DNA of 64,000 nt. Origin: Lateolabrax maculatus. Taxonomy: Eukaryota; Chordata; Actinopteri; Acropomatiformes; Lateolabracidae. Below, piece by piece: positions 48,110 through 62,007 of the stretch. Under the pieces are notes generated by a model. The model saw nothing but the letters and a program-made list of their open reading frames with translations. It searched no databases and was not told where the DNA came from. Location of the stretch: assembly GCA_031216445.1 (NCBI GenBank), contig CM062200.1:21435501-21499500 (forward strand), written 5' to 3'. The number at the start of each line of letters is the position of its first letter. The first letter of the stretch is position 1. Position numbers and translations under genes: made by a program.

Positions 48110-49459
48110 ACCAGTAAAGAGCCATCAGCTGTCAGATAGCACTTTGTAAATTATGCAGCAGTTAATGTTCTCCTGTTATCAGAGAAAGTTTTATGCTTTC
48201 ATGCAACTGAGCTGGCTTGTTTATGATCTCAAAAAAAAAAAAAATTCTATTAAAGTGTACCATGTTATGCTAGTATGCTAATGGTGGAAATAGCGCCACC
48301 TTGTGTTGCAAAGAGTTGTTAGATAATGTTGTCAGAAAGGAACCTAGCAAGGTTGACCTGTTTACATTTGTGTTTTGGGAAAACTTTTAATTATAGTAGT
48401 TATAATGTAGTACAAATACAAAACCCAAGGAGTGATGTTTTTCTGTGTTGGTTTAAACCTTGGACTGATGCTCGCTTTGGGACACAAAAGCATTTGTTGT
48501 ACTTTCAGTTTTGATCAGAAATGCAATGATTTTGCATGCACTGAAGTCCTGTAATTATCAGGTGTTTACCTGTTTAATATTGTGAGACTGTTACATGCAT
48601 AGAATTAGCTCACAAAAATGTGGTTTTATTTTTGCCATGTCCATGTCATGTTCTACAGTCAAATCAAACCACAAGTTTGTTGTTTAGCTGCTGTTTTGTA
48701 CTTGAATGTACAAGAAAGTGATACTTGGGAACAGAACACTTGAGGCTGAATAATAGATTTAATGCATATTGTTATTACAATAGCCTAACAGACATAGATC
48801 ACACTATGAGCAATTTTGCAACTAGCTTTAAAATACATTAAATATGACAAGAGGATAGAGAACAGTCATTTTATTGTTTATTGTAAGGTTATTACATGAG
48901 TGATAAAACACACATTTTATATTGGAGAATTGGAATCAAAAGTAACAATATCGAACATTTATTGTTCAGCCTAGATCTGTCAGTGATGCAATTATTTTTT
49001 TAATAAATGTTGTAATGCAGCTGAACAAACCCAGTGAGTGTTCTTTTAAAGTATATGTTTGCGGTGTTTTTCCCTTTATTAGGTAATAACAGCTAAAATA
49101 GATAAGAAATGGGAGAAGGACAAGGACCCATTCAAGGAAATTGGTTTGTTTAATTTAACTGAACTGAAATGAACTGAAAAAAAATGAGTGAGTAGTAAGT
49201 AGTAGGTATCATAATTCTAAGTGGGGTTAAATTTGTATCAAGCAGTCCACACAAAATGAAAAAATTAAGTTAACACTAAGCATGGCTATTAAGTTACATG
49301 AACTTTTTTTTTTTTTTTTAGTTGTACTACTTGATTTGGTACTGCACACTTAAAATAAACAAGCTTTTCTAACTCACTATTCTTAAGATTACTTTGCTTA
49401 ATTTGCAACGAGTTTGCATACTTTTTTTAAGTAAGGTCAACTAATTAGATTTTACAGTG
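48110..49459 (+). other. 3' non-coding part and right terminus of CACTG element, copy 6
   Basis: AT-rich, with no gene seen. GAACAGTCATTT (near 48862) is shared with copy 7. GTTTGCGGTG is shared with copies 7 and 8. It ends TTTACAGTG at 49451-49459. Confidence 0.6.
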
Positions 49460-50070
49460 AGTATACATACACACGTCTCCCGCAGAGCTATGTTGAAAGT
49501 CCCTCAATATTCAGTCGAGTATTGGCTAATGACCTGCAACACCTAGACGTGTCCAGTACAGTACTACAATATGTAGATGATCTCTTGATATGTAGCACCT
49601 CCAAAGCTCAATGTGCACAAGACTCAGTCTCAGCCCTGATGGCTTTAGAAAAGGGGGCTCACAAGGTGAGTAAAAATAAATTACAGTTTTGCCAGACACA
49701 GGTTGAATACTTAGGTAGACAACTCTGTGGCACTAAATGAGCTATAGTGCCCTCACAAATTGAGGCAGTATCGAAAGCTCCCAAACCACAAACGGTGAGA
49801 CACATGTCGTCATTTCTGCCATCTCAGCTTTACTAGAAGCCATACACCATCCAAAAGTGTTAGCCATCATTAAATGCGTAGCTCATCAAAAAACGAATTC
49901 CCTGATAGCTAAAGGCAACAACTTAGCAGATGAAGCCGCAAAACGCATAGCTACACCCACCTGTATAGGACCACTGCTAGTAGCTGGAGATTGTGAACCA
50001 CTGACAAACTTATATATATATGTATATATATATATATATATGTGTATATATATATATGTGTGTATATATA

Positions 50071-50146
<76 letters not shown>

Positions 50147-50429
50147 CTATATATATGTGCTGCTATGTAATAGCAGCACAACATCAGGCAAGTCCATATG
50201 CACATTCTGTATGGGCAAAAAGGGGGGCAAGTATAATCACTGAAGAAGGTCCATCACATGGGCTATGGCGAAGTGCACATGGACATATTGTCCTCCCAAC
50301 ATCTTTGGTACAGGTTGCTACACGTAGTGCGCATGGTCAGGACCATTGCACAAGTGGGGAGGTGTTGAGACGCCTTCAAGCAGTCTGGTGGTCACCATTT
50401 TTCCGACCTGCGTTTGTAGCTGAGACAAT
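49460..50429 (+). pseudogene. pol: ERV pol fragment, copy 6
   Basis: RT open 49522-49740, RNase H from 49857, integrase from 50155. GTATACATAC replaces GTATACGTAC at the RT start, as in copies 7 and 8. Confidence 0.85.
50011..50143. repeat. Expanded AT/GT microsatellite, copy 6
   Basis: About 133 bases of TA with regularly spaced TGTG units, three times or more the length in copies 0-5. Confidence 0.95.
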
Positions 50430-50576
50430 TTTGCAAGGAAGGTTTTTTTCTGTTGCTCTGGTATTTCAAGTCTGATACTGCATGTTAGTCTTTTTGTTTT
50501 TTGTTTCTATTTTGCCGGGCTTGATGCTAAAATGATCTTTTCTTTTCAGATTTTTCAAGAAGACAAAAAACTTCCT

Positions 50577-51308
50577 ATGCAGTGGTTGTGTAAGTACTGC
50601 ACATTTTGTGCTGAAAAGAGGTGCTTCTTACTTAAGCATTACCGCTTAAAACACGGGTGCCACACTCGAATATCACCACTACCGTGCCTTTATAAGGAGT
50701 GCCTGTGCACATTTAAATCTTTCAATGCACTCAAAGTCCACTTATCAACATGGCACACTCAAAAGGACCTGGGGAACGTGGGTGAAACTGCTTTCCATTG
50801 TCAGCTGTGTGACTTTGTGGAGCCTTGCACTGGAGCTGACTTTTTTACCCATTTACGAAGACATTTGAAGCTGAAGCAAAAGGTTTCCTGTCCATATCAA
50901 GGCTGTAGCTTTCAGAGCAATGTTTATTCAACCTTTAATGCACATAAAAGCAAAGAACATCAAGACCACAATAAGATGGCATTCAAACCTGAAATTGTGT
51001 CACATAATGTACTTGAGGTACCTCCACCTAATATAAATATTCAACCTGAGGATAGTGCCCCTGAAACTGATCAGGTTGAGTTTGAGGTTACTGAGCTCAA
51101 TGAAGATGTGGGAGACTTGGAGAGTCAGTTGGAACATAATGTAGCTGCTGTTTTTCTGAAAATGTCATCGATTCTTAACATCTCTGAAAATGCCCTGCAA
51201 GAAGTTATAGAGCAGATCAACCAAATTTATGTGCTTTCACAGCCATTGTTACATACCTCGGTTGGAAAAATACTAAATCAACATTGTGGAGATGTTGAGG
51301 ACTCTTAA
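50577..51308 (+). CDS. C2H2 four-finger ORF, copy 7 (open)
   Basis: Same 243-residue frame as at 21498 (QWLC form). The leader exons are missing upstream. Confidence 0.65.
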   Translation: MQWLCKYCTFCAEKRCFLLKHYRLKHGCHTRISPLPCLYKECLCTFKSFNALKVHLSTWHTQKDLGNVGETAFHCQLCDFVEPCTGADFFTHLRRHLKLKQKVSCPYQGCSFQSNVYSTFNAHKSKEHQDHNKMAFKPEIVSHNVLEVPPPNINIQPEDSAPETDQVEFEVTELNEDVGDLESQLEHNVAAVFLKMSSILNISENALQEVIEQINQIYVLSQPLLHTSVGKILNQHCGDVEDS

Positions 51309-51784
51309 GTGAGTGAGATAGCTAAAGTATTTACTGAGAATAATGTATTCCTGAAATTCACTTCTACTAGGGGGTCATTGTAAACCACTAGCAAGCGAAC
51401 ATCATACATTTGAAAAGAATTCTCAGTGGTGACGCCTATTGAGTTTGTCCTAAAAAATGACAGGCAGACAGTTGTGTATATCCCCAGACTAAAAATGCTG
51501 CAGACATTACTAAACAATGGAGAAATTTTAGATAAGGCCATGTCATCTGAGACAAATTTGTCACAAGGATACAGATCTCACAGGGATGGTTACCGGTTTA
51601 AAGACAATTCTCTCTTGACAGAGGAAGAATTCAGGATTGCTCTTTTCTTGTACATAGATGATTTTGAGGTGGCTAAGCCCTTGGGAACCTCCAGAAAGAA
51701 ACACAAGCTGCCATCTACTGGGTACTTGGAAATCTACACCCTAAATATCGCTCCTCTCTTCATTCCATTCAGCTTGCTCTACTC
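51309..51784 (+). pseudogene. Transposase-like region, copy 7
   Basis: Shared lesions as at 22230, plus a private Ile to Arg change (YIPRLKML). Confidence 0.6.
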
Positions 51785-54074
51785 ATCATCGCTGAAGATG
51801 ATATCAGGAAGTTGACTTTAAATGAGAGACCACAGTCTATTGAAGAATTAAAAGTGCAACTGGTAGATAAACTGTCACTGCAGTATGACTTTAAACTGCA
51901 GTATGAAGATCAAGACTTCCATAATGCCCTCTGCAATTTGACTGAAATAACTGATTTACCTGAAAGAGCTACGCTCAAAATCATCCCTCTTGTGACTCTC
52001 CATTTAACCGCATTGTCATCCCCACCACAACATCAGACACTGAGTGCAGCACAGCAGACACTGAGATCCTGTCGACAGGAAGAGCATCACCATCGCTAAG
52101 ACAACAGTGGCCAGATTTCTTTGACATACCCAATTTCTCAGTTGATGTTGACTATAGACTCAGACAGGCAGATCTTGCCTTTATGAAGGATGGAACACGT
52201 ATGACTCTACCACGAGATATGAAGCATGACATACTAGAAAAGCTTGCTGAGACGATGTACAGTTTCAAGGCTTACCCTAAAGATGATGACTTCAGCAGTG
52301 TTGCAAAAGCACTAATTAGCAAACACCCCTGCCTCACTGAGCCTGGACCACACAGATGGTATGGCTGGAAAAACAGCCTTAAATTATCGCACAAAGCTTC
52401 AAAAAGCTGGATGTGAGGATGTAGCAATCAATGGAGGCAAAAGAAGTAAAGGCAACCCAGAAGGAGAATCCTCAAGCAAGAATATCAAACGGCCAAAAAG
52501 AGGTGAAGCAAACTACCTACCTAACTTACCTGAAGGACATGATGAAACAAGCCTTGAAAATGCCAGAAAGGTTCTCGTGGAAGAAATGAAGAAGAAACAA
52601 CCCAATGGCACTCTCATCTCACAAATGATGGACCAATCATTCCCACTACGCAGACAAGAAATTGTAGAAAAGGAACCTGCTGTACAGAACATTGTTGAAC
52701 GATGGCCAGCACTCTTCACAGACAGGTAAACTATTTTTGTTCTCAACCAATAAAATAATACCTATCAAAAAGAAATTCAAGGTGTGTGGCTAGAAATCCA
52801 AACACACTTGTTGGAATGTTAACACTTCTGCCATCTCTCCATCCCTACCCACCCCTCTCTCTACTTTTCAGGTGTTTGCTGAGTTCAACAGAATCGCAAG
52901 TAAGAATCTTGAGGGAGACTTCTTTGAGGCTCTGGACCAGTATACCCCACGTTTCATTGAACTTTTCAAAACAAGAAGGGGAACTGTTGGCCAGAAGCTC
53001 AGTGAGCTGATGCAGCACATGAGCTGGATGGTAAGTAGGTTAATTTTGCTTTTGATCTGTGTGATAGTTCATCAATCAAGTTCTAAATGAGATGATCCAG
53101 CCCAACCTATTCTATTTCCTGTCTGACTTGTGCTTGTGCCTTGCAAATTACTCTGTTAACTGGTCTTTTCTCTCTCTGTGTATCATTAGACACTAGACGT
53201 GACAGTACTTCGCTCTGTTGTCCTCAAAGGCATTCCTATTTTACTTGGTGACGACTCCAGTGAATTCTTCAAGACATGCTCTGTAAGTACTTGCACATAA
53301 GAAAAAGTTTGGTCTGCATTAAAATAGAACTATATCTGTGCTGACATAGAAGATGTAATTTTATCTGCACAATATACAATATACATTTTGTACAGTGATT
53401 GATGTATTTTGTATGGCAATTCCTCCACAGCTAATCTGAGAGGTATTTAAACAGCCAGTAAATAAAAATGAAATTTGCCACATAAACGTTGTACACATTA
53501 ATTAATTGTAAATCTAAGGAGCAGGAGTCCAGGCTGAAAAGTCAGTGTCACTGTTTAAGAATATATGGACCTTGTGGACCATAGCTTTAGTTTAATCATA
53601 CCACATTTATTTTGTTGGTTATATTGTAACAATCCAGTGTGAACACATATTTAAAACCATATTCCCTAGCAAATGCTTTCAACATTAAAAATGAATGTTT
53701 AGAAGAGCATAAATTGCCATGCTGAAGAATGTGTGTGTGTGTCTTTGTAGGGTACAGCGAGAGACGAGGCCCTAGAATGCACTGTCGGTGTGCTGACAGT
53801 TGTCAGTGAAGATAATCCTCATGAGGGTCCAAGTTCAGTAGACCTCCAGCCCATCTCCACTGCCATCATTCTGGAGGGAGGTATCATCATGGATCATATA
53901 AAAAAACTTGCCTCAGGCAGTTTGTCTGTTATTTGGGCTTACATATGCTTTGCATTTGGATTACCCAAAATGCATGGCAAATACACTCAACTTCATTCAG
54001 ACTGTGATGCTTGGACTGGGAAAGAAAACCTCCCACCAAAACTGTTAACTTTGAAGAACAGTCTACTGGGTTAG
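51785..54074 (+). pseudogene. SAMD3-like coding region, copy 7, extra frameshift
   Basis: Exons are 51785-52725, 52872-53030, 53190-53282 and 53751-54074. One A is lost near 52021 (ATCCCCACC versus ATCACCCACC), which shifts the frame after the PB1-like segment. A Pro to Leu change lies at the start of the third exon. Confidence 0.75.
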
Positions 54075-55425
54075 ACCAGTAAAGAGCCATCAGCTGTCAG
54101 ATAGCACTTTGTAAATTATGCAGCAGTTAATGTTCTCCTGTTACCAGAGAAAGTTTTATGCTTTCATGCAACTGAGCTGGCTTGTTTATGATCTCAAAAA
54201 AAAAAAAAAATTCTATTAAAGTGTACCATGTTATGCTAGTATGCTAATGGTGGAAATAGCGCCACCTTGTGTTGCAAAGAGTTGTTAGATAATGTTGTCA
54301 GAAAGGAACCTAGCAAGGTTGACCTGTTTACATTTGTGTTTTGGGAAAACTTTTAATTATAGTAGTTATAATGTAGTACAAATACAAAACCCAAGGAGTG
54401 ATGTTTTTCTGTGTTGGTTTAAACCTTGGACTGATGCTCGCTTTGGGACACAAAAGCATTTGTTGTACTTTCAGTTTTGATCAGAAATGCAATGATTTTG
54501 CATGCACTGAAGTCCTGTAATTATCAGGTGTTTACCTGTTTAATATTGTGAGACTGTTACATGCATAGAATTAGCTCACAAAAATGTGGTTTTATTTTTG
54601 CCATGTCCATGTCATGTTCTACAGTCAAATCAAACCACAAGTTTGTTGTTTAGCTGCTGTTTTGTACTTGAATGTACAAGAAAGTGATACTTGGGAACAG
54701 AACACTTGAGGCTGAATAATAGATTTAATGCATATTGTTATTACAATAGCCTAACAGACATAGATCACACTATGAGCAATTTTGCAACTAGCTTTAAAAT
54801 ACATTAAATATGACAAGAGGATAGAGAACAGTCATTTTATTGTTTATTGTAAGGTTATTACATGAGTGATAAAACACACATTTTATATTGGAGAATTGGA
54901 ATCAAAAGTAACAATATCGAACATTTATTGTTCAGCCTAGATCTGTCAGTGATGCAATTATTTTTTTAATAAATGTTGTAATGCAGCTGAACAAACCCAG
55001 TGAGTGTTCTTTTAAAGTATATGTTTGCGGTGTTTTTCCCTTTATTAGGTAATAACAGCTAAAATAGATAAGAAATGGGAGAAGGACAAGGACCCATTCA
55101 AGGAAATTGGTTTGTTTAATTTAACTGAACTGAAATGAACTGAAAAAAAATGAGTGAGTAGTAAGTAGTAGGTATCATAATTCTAAGTGGGGTTGAATTT
55201 GTATCAAGCAGTCCACACAAAATGAAAAAATTAAGTTAACACTAAGCATGGCTATTAAGTTACATGAACTTTTTTTTTTTTTTTTAGTTGTACTACTTGA
55301 TTTGGTACTGCACACTTAAAATAAACAAGCTTTTCTAACTCACTATTCTTAAGATTACTTTGCTTAATTTGCAACGAGTTTGCATACTTTTTTTAAGTAA
55401 GGTCAACTAATTAGATTTTACAGTG
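54075..55425 (+). other. 3' non-coding part and right terminus of CACTG element, copy 7
   Basis: AT-rich, with no gene seen. It shares GAACAGTCATTT with copy 6. It ends TTTACAGTG at 55417-55425. Confidence 0.6.
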
Positions 55426-55982
55426 AGTATACATACACACGTCTCCCGCAGAGCTATGTTGAAAGTCCCTCAATATTCAGTCGAGTATTGGCTAATGACC
55501 TGCAACACCTAGACGTGTCCAGTACAGTACTACAATATGTAGATGATCTCTTGATATGTAGCACCTCCAAAGCTCAATGTGCACAAGACTCAGTCTCAGC
55601 CCTGATGGCTTTAGAAAAGGGGGCTCACAAGGTGAGTAAAAATAAATTACAGTTTTGCCAGACACAGGTTGAATACTTAGGTAGACAACTCTGTGGCACT
55701 AAATGAGCTATAGTGCCCTCACAAATTGAGGCAGTATCGAAAGCTCCCAAACCACAAACGGTGAGACACATGTCGTCATTTCTGCCATCTCAGCTTTACT
55801 AGAAGCCATACACCATCCAAAAGTGTTAGCCATCATTAAATGCGTAGCTCATCAAAAAACGAATTCCCTGATAGCTAAAGGCAACAACTTAGCAGATGAA
55901 GCCGCAAAACGCATAGCTACACCCACCTGTATAGGACCACTGCTAGTAGCTGGAGATTGTGAACCACTGACAAACTTATATA

Positions 55983-56029
<47 letters not shown>

Positions 56030-56054
56030 ATATATATATATGTGTGTATATATA

Positions 56055-56132
<78 letters not shown>

Positions 56133-56415
56133 CTATATATATGTGCTGCTATGTAATAGCAGCACAACATCAGGCAAGTCCATATGCACATTCTGTATGG
56201 GCAAAAAGGGGGGCAAGTATAATCACTGAAGAAGGTCCATCACATGGGCTATGGCGAAGTGCACATGGACATATTGTCCTCCCAACATCTTTGGTACAGG
56301 TTGCTACACGTAGTGCGCATGGTCAGGACCATTGCACAAGTGGGGAGGTGTTGAGACGCCTTCAAGCAGTCTGGTGGTCACCATTTTTCCGACCTGCGTT
56401 TGTAGCTGAGACAAT
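55426..56415 (+). pseudogene. pol: ERV pol fragment, copy 7
   Basis: RT open 55488-55706, RNase H from 55823, integrase from 56141. It ends at the short-unit scar. Confidence 0.85.
55977..56129. repeat. Expanded AT/GT microsatellite, copy 7
   Basis: About 153 bases with TGTG interruptions patterned like copy 6 plus one TACATA. It is the longest in the window. Confidence 0.95.
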
Positions 56416-56562
56416 TTTGCAAGGAAGGTTTTTTTCTGTTGCTCTGGTATTTCAAGTCTGATACTGCATGTTAGTCTTTTTGTTTTTTGTTTCTATTTTG
56501 CCGGGCTTGATGCTAAAATGATCTTTTCTTTTCAGATTTTTCAAGAAGACAAAAAACTTCCT

Positions 56563-57294
56563 ATGCAGTGGTTGTGTAAGTACTGCACATTTTGTGCTGA
56601 AAAGAGGTGCTTCTTACTTAAGCATTACCGCTTAAAACACGGGTGCCACACTCGAATATCACCACTACCGTGCCTTTATAAGGAGTGCCTGTGCACATTT
56701 AAATCTTTCAATGCACTCAAAGTCCACTTATCAACATGGCACACTCAAAAGGACCTGGGGAACGTGGGTGAAACTGCTTTCCATTGTCAGCTGTGTGACT
56801 TTGTGGAGCCTTGCACTGGAGCTGACTTTTTTACCCATTTACGAAGACATTTGAAGCTGAAGCAAAAGGTTTCCTGTCCATATCAAGGCTGTAGCTTTCA
56901 GAGCAATGTTTATTCAACCTTTAATGCACATAAAAGCAAAGAACATCAAGACCACAATAAGATGGCATTCAAACCTGAAATTGTGTCACATAATGTACTT
57001 GAGGTACCTCCACCTAATATAAATATTCAACCTGAGGATAGTGCCCCTGAAACTGATCAGGTTGAGTTTGAGGTTACTGAGCTCAATGAAGATGTGGGAG
57101 ACTTGGAGAGTCAGTTGGAACATAATGTAGCTGCTGTTTTTCTGAAAATGTCATCGATTCTTAACATCTCTGAAAATGCCCTGCAAGAAGTTATAGAGCA
57201 GATCAACCAAATTTATGTGCTTTCACAGCCATTGTTACATACCTCGGTTGGAAAAATACTAAATCAACATTGTGGAGATGTTGAGGACTCTTAA
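56563..57294 (+). CDS. C2H2 four-finger ORF, copy 8 (open)
   Basis: Same 243-residue frame as at 21498 (QWLC form), without leader exons upstream. Confidence 0.65.
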   Translation: MQWLCKYCTFCAEKRCFLLKHYRLKHGCHTRISPLPCLYKECLCTFKSFNALKVHLSTWHTQKDLGNVGETAFHCQLCDFVEPCTGADFFTHLRRHLKLKQKVSCPYQGCSFQSNVYSTFNAHKSKEHQDHNKMAFKPEIVSHNVLEVPPPNINIQPEDSAPETDQVEFEVTELNEDVGDLESQLEHNVAAVFLKMSSILNISENALQEVIEQINQIYVLSQPLLHTSVGKILNQHCGDVEDS

Positions 57295-57770
57295 GTGAGT
57301 GAGATAGCTAAAGTATTTACTGAGAATAATGTATTCCTGAAATTCACTTCTACTAGGGGGTCATTGTCAACCACTAGCAAGCGAACATCATACATTTGAA
57401 AAGAATTCTCAGTGGTGACGCCTATTGAGTTTGTCCTAAAAAATGACAGGCAGACAGTTGTGTATATCCCCATACTAAAAATGCTGCAGACATTACTAAA
57501 CAATGGAGAAATTTTAGATAAGGCCATGTCATCTGAGACAAATTTGTCACAGGGATATAGATCTCACAGGGATGGTTACCGGTTTAAAGACAATTCTCTC
57601 TTGACAGAGGAAGAATTCAGGATTGCTCTTTTCTTGTACATAGATGATTTTGAGGTGGCTAAGCCCTTGGGAACCTCCAGAAAGAAACACAAGCTGCCAT
57701 CTACTGGGTACTTGGAAATCTACACCCTAAATATCGCTCCTCTCTTTATTCCATTCAGCTTGCTCTACTC
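57295..57770 (+). pseudogene. Transposase-like region, copy 8
   Basis: Shared lesions as at 22230, with a few private synonymous changes. Confidence 0.6.
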
Positions 57771-60061
57771 ATCATCGCTGAAGATGATATCAGGAAGTTG
57801 ACTTTAAATGAGAGACCACAGTCTATTGAAGAATTAAAAGTGCAACTGGTAGATAAACTGTCACTGCAGTATGACTTTAAACTGCAGTATGAAGATCAAG
57901 ACTTCCATAATGCCCTCTGCAATTTGACTGAAATAACTGATTTACCTGAAAGAGCTACGCTCAAAATCATCCCTCTTGTGACTCTCCATTTAACCGCATT
58001 GTCATCACCCACCACAACATCAGACACTGAGTGCAGCACAGCAGACACTGAGATCCTGTCGACAGGAAGAGCATCACCATCGCTAAGACAACAGTGGCCA
58101 GATTTCTTTGACATACCCAATTTCTCAGTTGATGTTGACTATAGACTCAGACAGGCAGATCTTGCCTTTATGAAGGATGGAACACGTATGACTCTACCAC
58201 GAGATATGAAGCATGACATACTAGAAAAGCTTGCTGAGACGATGTACAGTTTCAAGGCTTACCCTAAAGATGATGACTTCAGCAGTGTTGCAAAAGCACT
58301 AATTAGCAAACACCCCTGCCTCACTGAGCCTGGACCACACAGATGGTATGGCTGGAAAAACAGCCTTAAATTATCGCACAAAGCTTCAAAAAGCTGGATG
58401 TGAGGATGTAGCAATCAATGGAGGCAAAAGAAGTAAAGGCAACCCAGAAGGAGAATCCTCAAGCAAGAATATCAAACGGCCAAAAAGAGGTGAAGCAAAC
58501 TACCTACCTAACTTACCTGAAGGACATGATGAAACAAGCCTTGAAAATGCCAGAAAGGTTCTCGTGGAAGAAATGAAGAAGAAACAACCCAATGGCACTC
58601 TCATCTCACAAATGATGGACCAATCATTCCCACTACGCAGACAAGAAATTGTAGAAAAGGAACCTGCTGTACAGAACATTGTTGAACGATGGCCAGCACT
58701 CTTCACAGACAGGTAAACTATTTTTGTTCTCAACCAATAAAATAATGCCTATCAAAAAGAAATTCATGGTGTGTGGCTAGAAATCCAAACACACTTGTTG
58801 GAATGTTAACACTTCTGCCATCTCTCCATCCCTACCCACCCCTCTCTCTACTTTTCAGGTGTTTGCTGAGTTCAACAGAATCGCAAGTAAGAATCTTGAG
58901 GGAGACTTCTTTGAGGCTCTGGACCAGTATACCCCACGTTTCATTGAACTTTTCAAAACAAGAAGGGGAACTGTTGGCCAGAAGCTCAGTGAGCTGATGC
59001 AGCACATGAGCTGGATGGTAAGTAGGTTAATTTTGCTTTTGATCTGTGTGATAGTTCATCAATCAAGTTCTAAATGAGATGATCCAGCCCAACCTATTCT
59101 ATTTCCTGTCTGACTTGTGCTTGTGCCTTGCAAATTACTCTGTTAACTGGTCTTTTCTCTCTCTGTGTATCATTAGACACCAGACGTGACAGTACTTCGC
59201 TCTGTTGTCCTCAAAGGCATTCCTATTTTACTTGGTGACGACTCCAGTGAATTCTTCAAGACATGCTCTGTAAGTACTTGCACATAAGAAAAAGTTTGGT
59301 CTGCATTAAAATAGAACTATATCTGTGCTGACATAGAAGATGTAATTTTATCTGCACAATATACAATATACATTTTGTACAGTGATTGATGTATTTTGTA
59401 TGGCAATTCCTCCACAGCTAATCTGAGAGGTATTTAAACAGCCAGTAAATAAAAATGAAATTTGCCACATAAACGTTGTACACATTAATTAATTGTAAAT
59501 CTAAGGAGCAGGAGTCCAGGCTGAAAAGTCAGTGTCACTGTTTAAGAATATATGGACCTTGTGGACCATAGCTTTAGTTTAATCATACCACATTTATTTT
59601 GTTGGTTATATTGTAACAATCCAGTGTGAACACATATTTAAAACCATATTCCCTAGCAAATGCTTTCAACATTAAAAATGAATGTTTAGAAGAGCATAAA
59701 TTGCCATGCTGAAGAATGTGTGTGTGTGTCTTTGTAGGGTACAGCGAGAGACGAGGCCCTAGAATGCACTGTTGGTGTGCTGACAGTTGTCAGTGAAGAT
59801 AATCCTCATGAGGGTCCAAGTTCAGTAGACCTCCAGCCCATCTCCACTGCCATCATTCTGGAGGGAGGTATCATCATGGATCATATAAAAAAACTTGCCT
59901 CAGGCAGTTTGTCTGTTATTTGGGCTTACATATGCTTTGCATTTGGATTACCCAAAATGCATGGCAAATACACTCAACTTCATTCAGACTGTGATGCTTG
60001 GACTGGGAAAGAAAACCTCCCACCAAAACTGTTAACTTTGAAGAACAGTCTACTGGGTTAG
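57771..60061 (+). pseudogene. SAMD3-like coding region, copy 8
   Basis: Exons are 57771-58712, 58859-59017, 59177-59269 and 59738-60061. No private amino-acid change was seen relative to copy 3. Confidence 0.75.
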
Positions 60062-61412
60062 ACCAGTAAAGAGCCATCAGCTGTCAGATAGCACTTTGTA
60101 AATTATGCAGCAGTTAATGTTCTCCTGTTATCAGAGAAAGTTTTATGCTTTCATGCAACTGAGCTGGCTTGTTTATGATCTCAAAAAAAAAAAAAATTCT
60201 ATTAAAGTGTACCATGTTATGCTAGTATGCTAATGGTGGAAATAGCGCCACCTTGTGTTGCAAAGAGTTGTTAGATAATGTTGTCAGAAAGGAACCTAGC
60301 AAGGTTGACCTGTTTACATTTGTGTTTTGGGAAAACTTTTAATTATAGTAGTTATAATGTAGTACAAATACAAAACCCAAGGAGTGATGTTTTTCTGTGT
60401 TGGTTTAAACCTTGGACTGATGCTCGCTTTGGGACACAAAAGCATTTGTTGTACTTTCAGTTTTGATCAGAAATGCAATGATTTTGCATGCACTGAAGTC
60501 CTGTAATTATCAGGTGTTTACCTGTTTAATATTGTGAGACTGTTACATGCATAGAATTAGCTCACAAAAATGTGGTTTTATTTTTGCCATGTCCATGTCA
60601 TGTTCTACAGTCAAATCAAACCACAAGTTTGTTGTTTAGCTGCTGTTTTGTACTTGAATGTACAAGAAAGTGATACTTGGGAACAGAACACTTGAGGCTG
60701 AATAATAGATTTAATGCATATTGTTATTACAATAGCCTAACAGACATAGATCACACTATGAGCAATTTTGCAACTAGCTTTAAAATACATTAAATATGAC
60801 AAGAGGATAGAGAACAGTAATTTTATTGTTTATTGTAAGGTTATTACATGAGTGATAAAACACACATTTTATATTGGAGAATTGGAATCAAAAGTAACAA
60901 TATCGAACATTTATTGTTCAGCCTAGATCTGTCAGTGATGCAATTATTTTTTTAATAAATGTTGTAATGCAGCTGAACAAACCCAGTGAGTGTTCTTTTA
61001 AAGTATATGTTTGCGGTGTTTTTCCCTTTATTAGGTAATAACAGCTAAAATAGATAAGAAATGGGAGAAGGACAAGGACCCATTCAAGGAAATTGGTTTG
61101 TTTAATTTAACTGAACTGAAATGAACTGAAAAAAAATGAGTGAGTAGTAAGTAGTAGGTATCATAATTCTAAGTGGGGTTAAATTTGTATCAAGCAGTCC
61201 ACACAAAATGACAAAAATTAAGTTAACACTAAGCATGGCTATTAAGTTACATGAACTTTTTTTTTTTTTTTTAGTTGTACTACTTGATTTGGTACTGCAC
61301 ACTTAAAATAAACAAGCTTTTCTAACTCACTATTCTTAAGATTACTTTGCTTAATTTGCAACGAGTTTGCATACTTTTTTTAAGTAAGGTCAACTAATTA
61401 GATTTTACAGTG
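60062..61412 (+). other. 3' non-coding part and right terminus of CACTG element, copy 8
   Basis: AT-rich, with no gene seen. It has a private extra base in AATGACAAAAATT near 61208. It ends TTTACAGTG at 61404-61412. Confidence 0.6.
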
Positions 61413-61969
61413 AGTATACATACACACGTCTCCCGCAGAGCTATGTTGAAAGTCCCTCAATATTCAGTCGAGTATTGGCTAATGACCTGCAACACCTAGA
61501 CGTGTCCAGTACAGTACTACAATATGTAGATGATCTCTTGATATGTAGCACCTCCAAAGCTCAATGTGCACAAGACTCAGTCTCAGCCCTGATGGCTTTA
61601 GAAAAGGGGGCTCACAAGGTGAGTAAAAATAAATTACAGTTTTGCCAGACACAGGTTGAATACTTAGGTAGACAACTCTGTGGCACTAAATGAGCTATAG
61701 TGCCCTCACAAATTGAGGCAGTATCGAAAGCTCCCAAACCACAAACGGTGAGACACATGTCGTCATTTCTGCCATCTCAGCTTTCCTAGAAGCCATACAC
61801 CATCCAAAAGTGTTAGCCATCATTAAATGCGTAGCTCATCAAAAAACGAATTCCCTGATAGCTAAAGGCAACAACTTAGCAGATGAAGCCGCAAAACGCA
61901 TAGCTACACCCACCTGTATAGGACCACTGCTAGTAGCTGGAGATTGTGAACCACTGACAAACTTATATA

Positions 61970-62007
<38 letters not shown>

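Noticed and set aside
50011..50243. Long IYIYIY frames over the AT microsatellite
   Set aside because: They are translations of an AT repeat.
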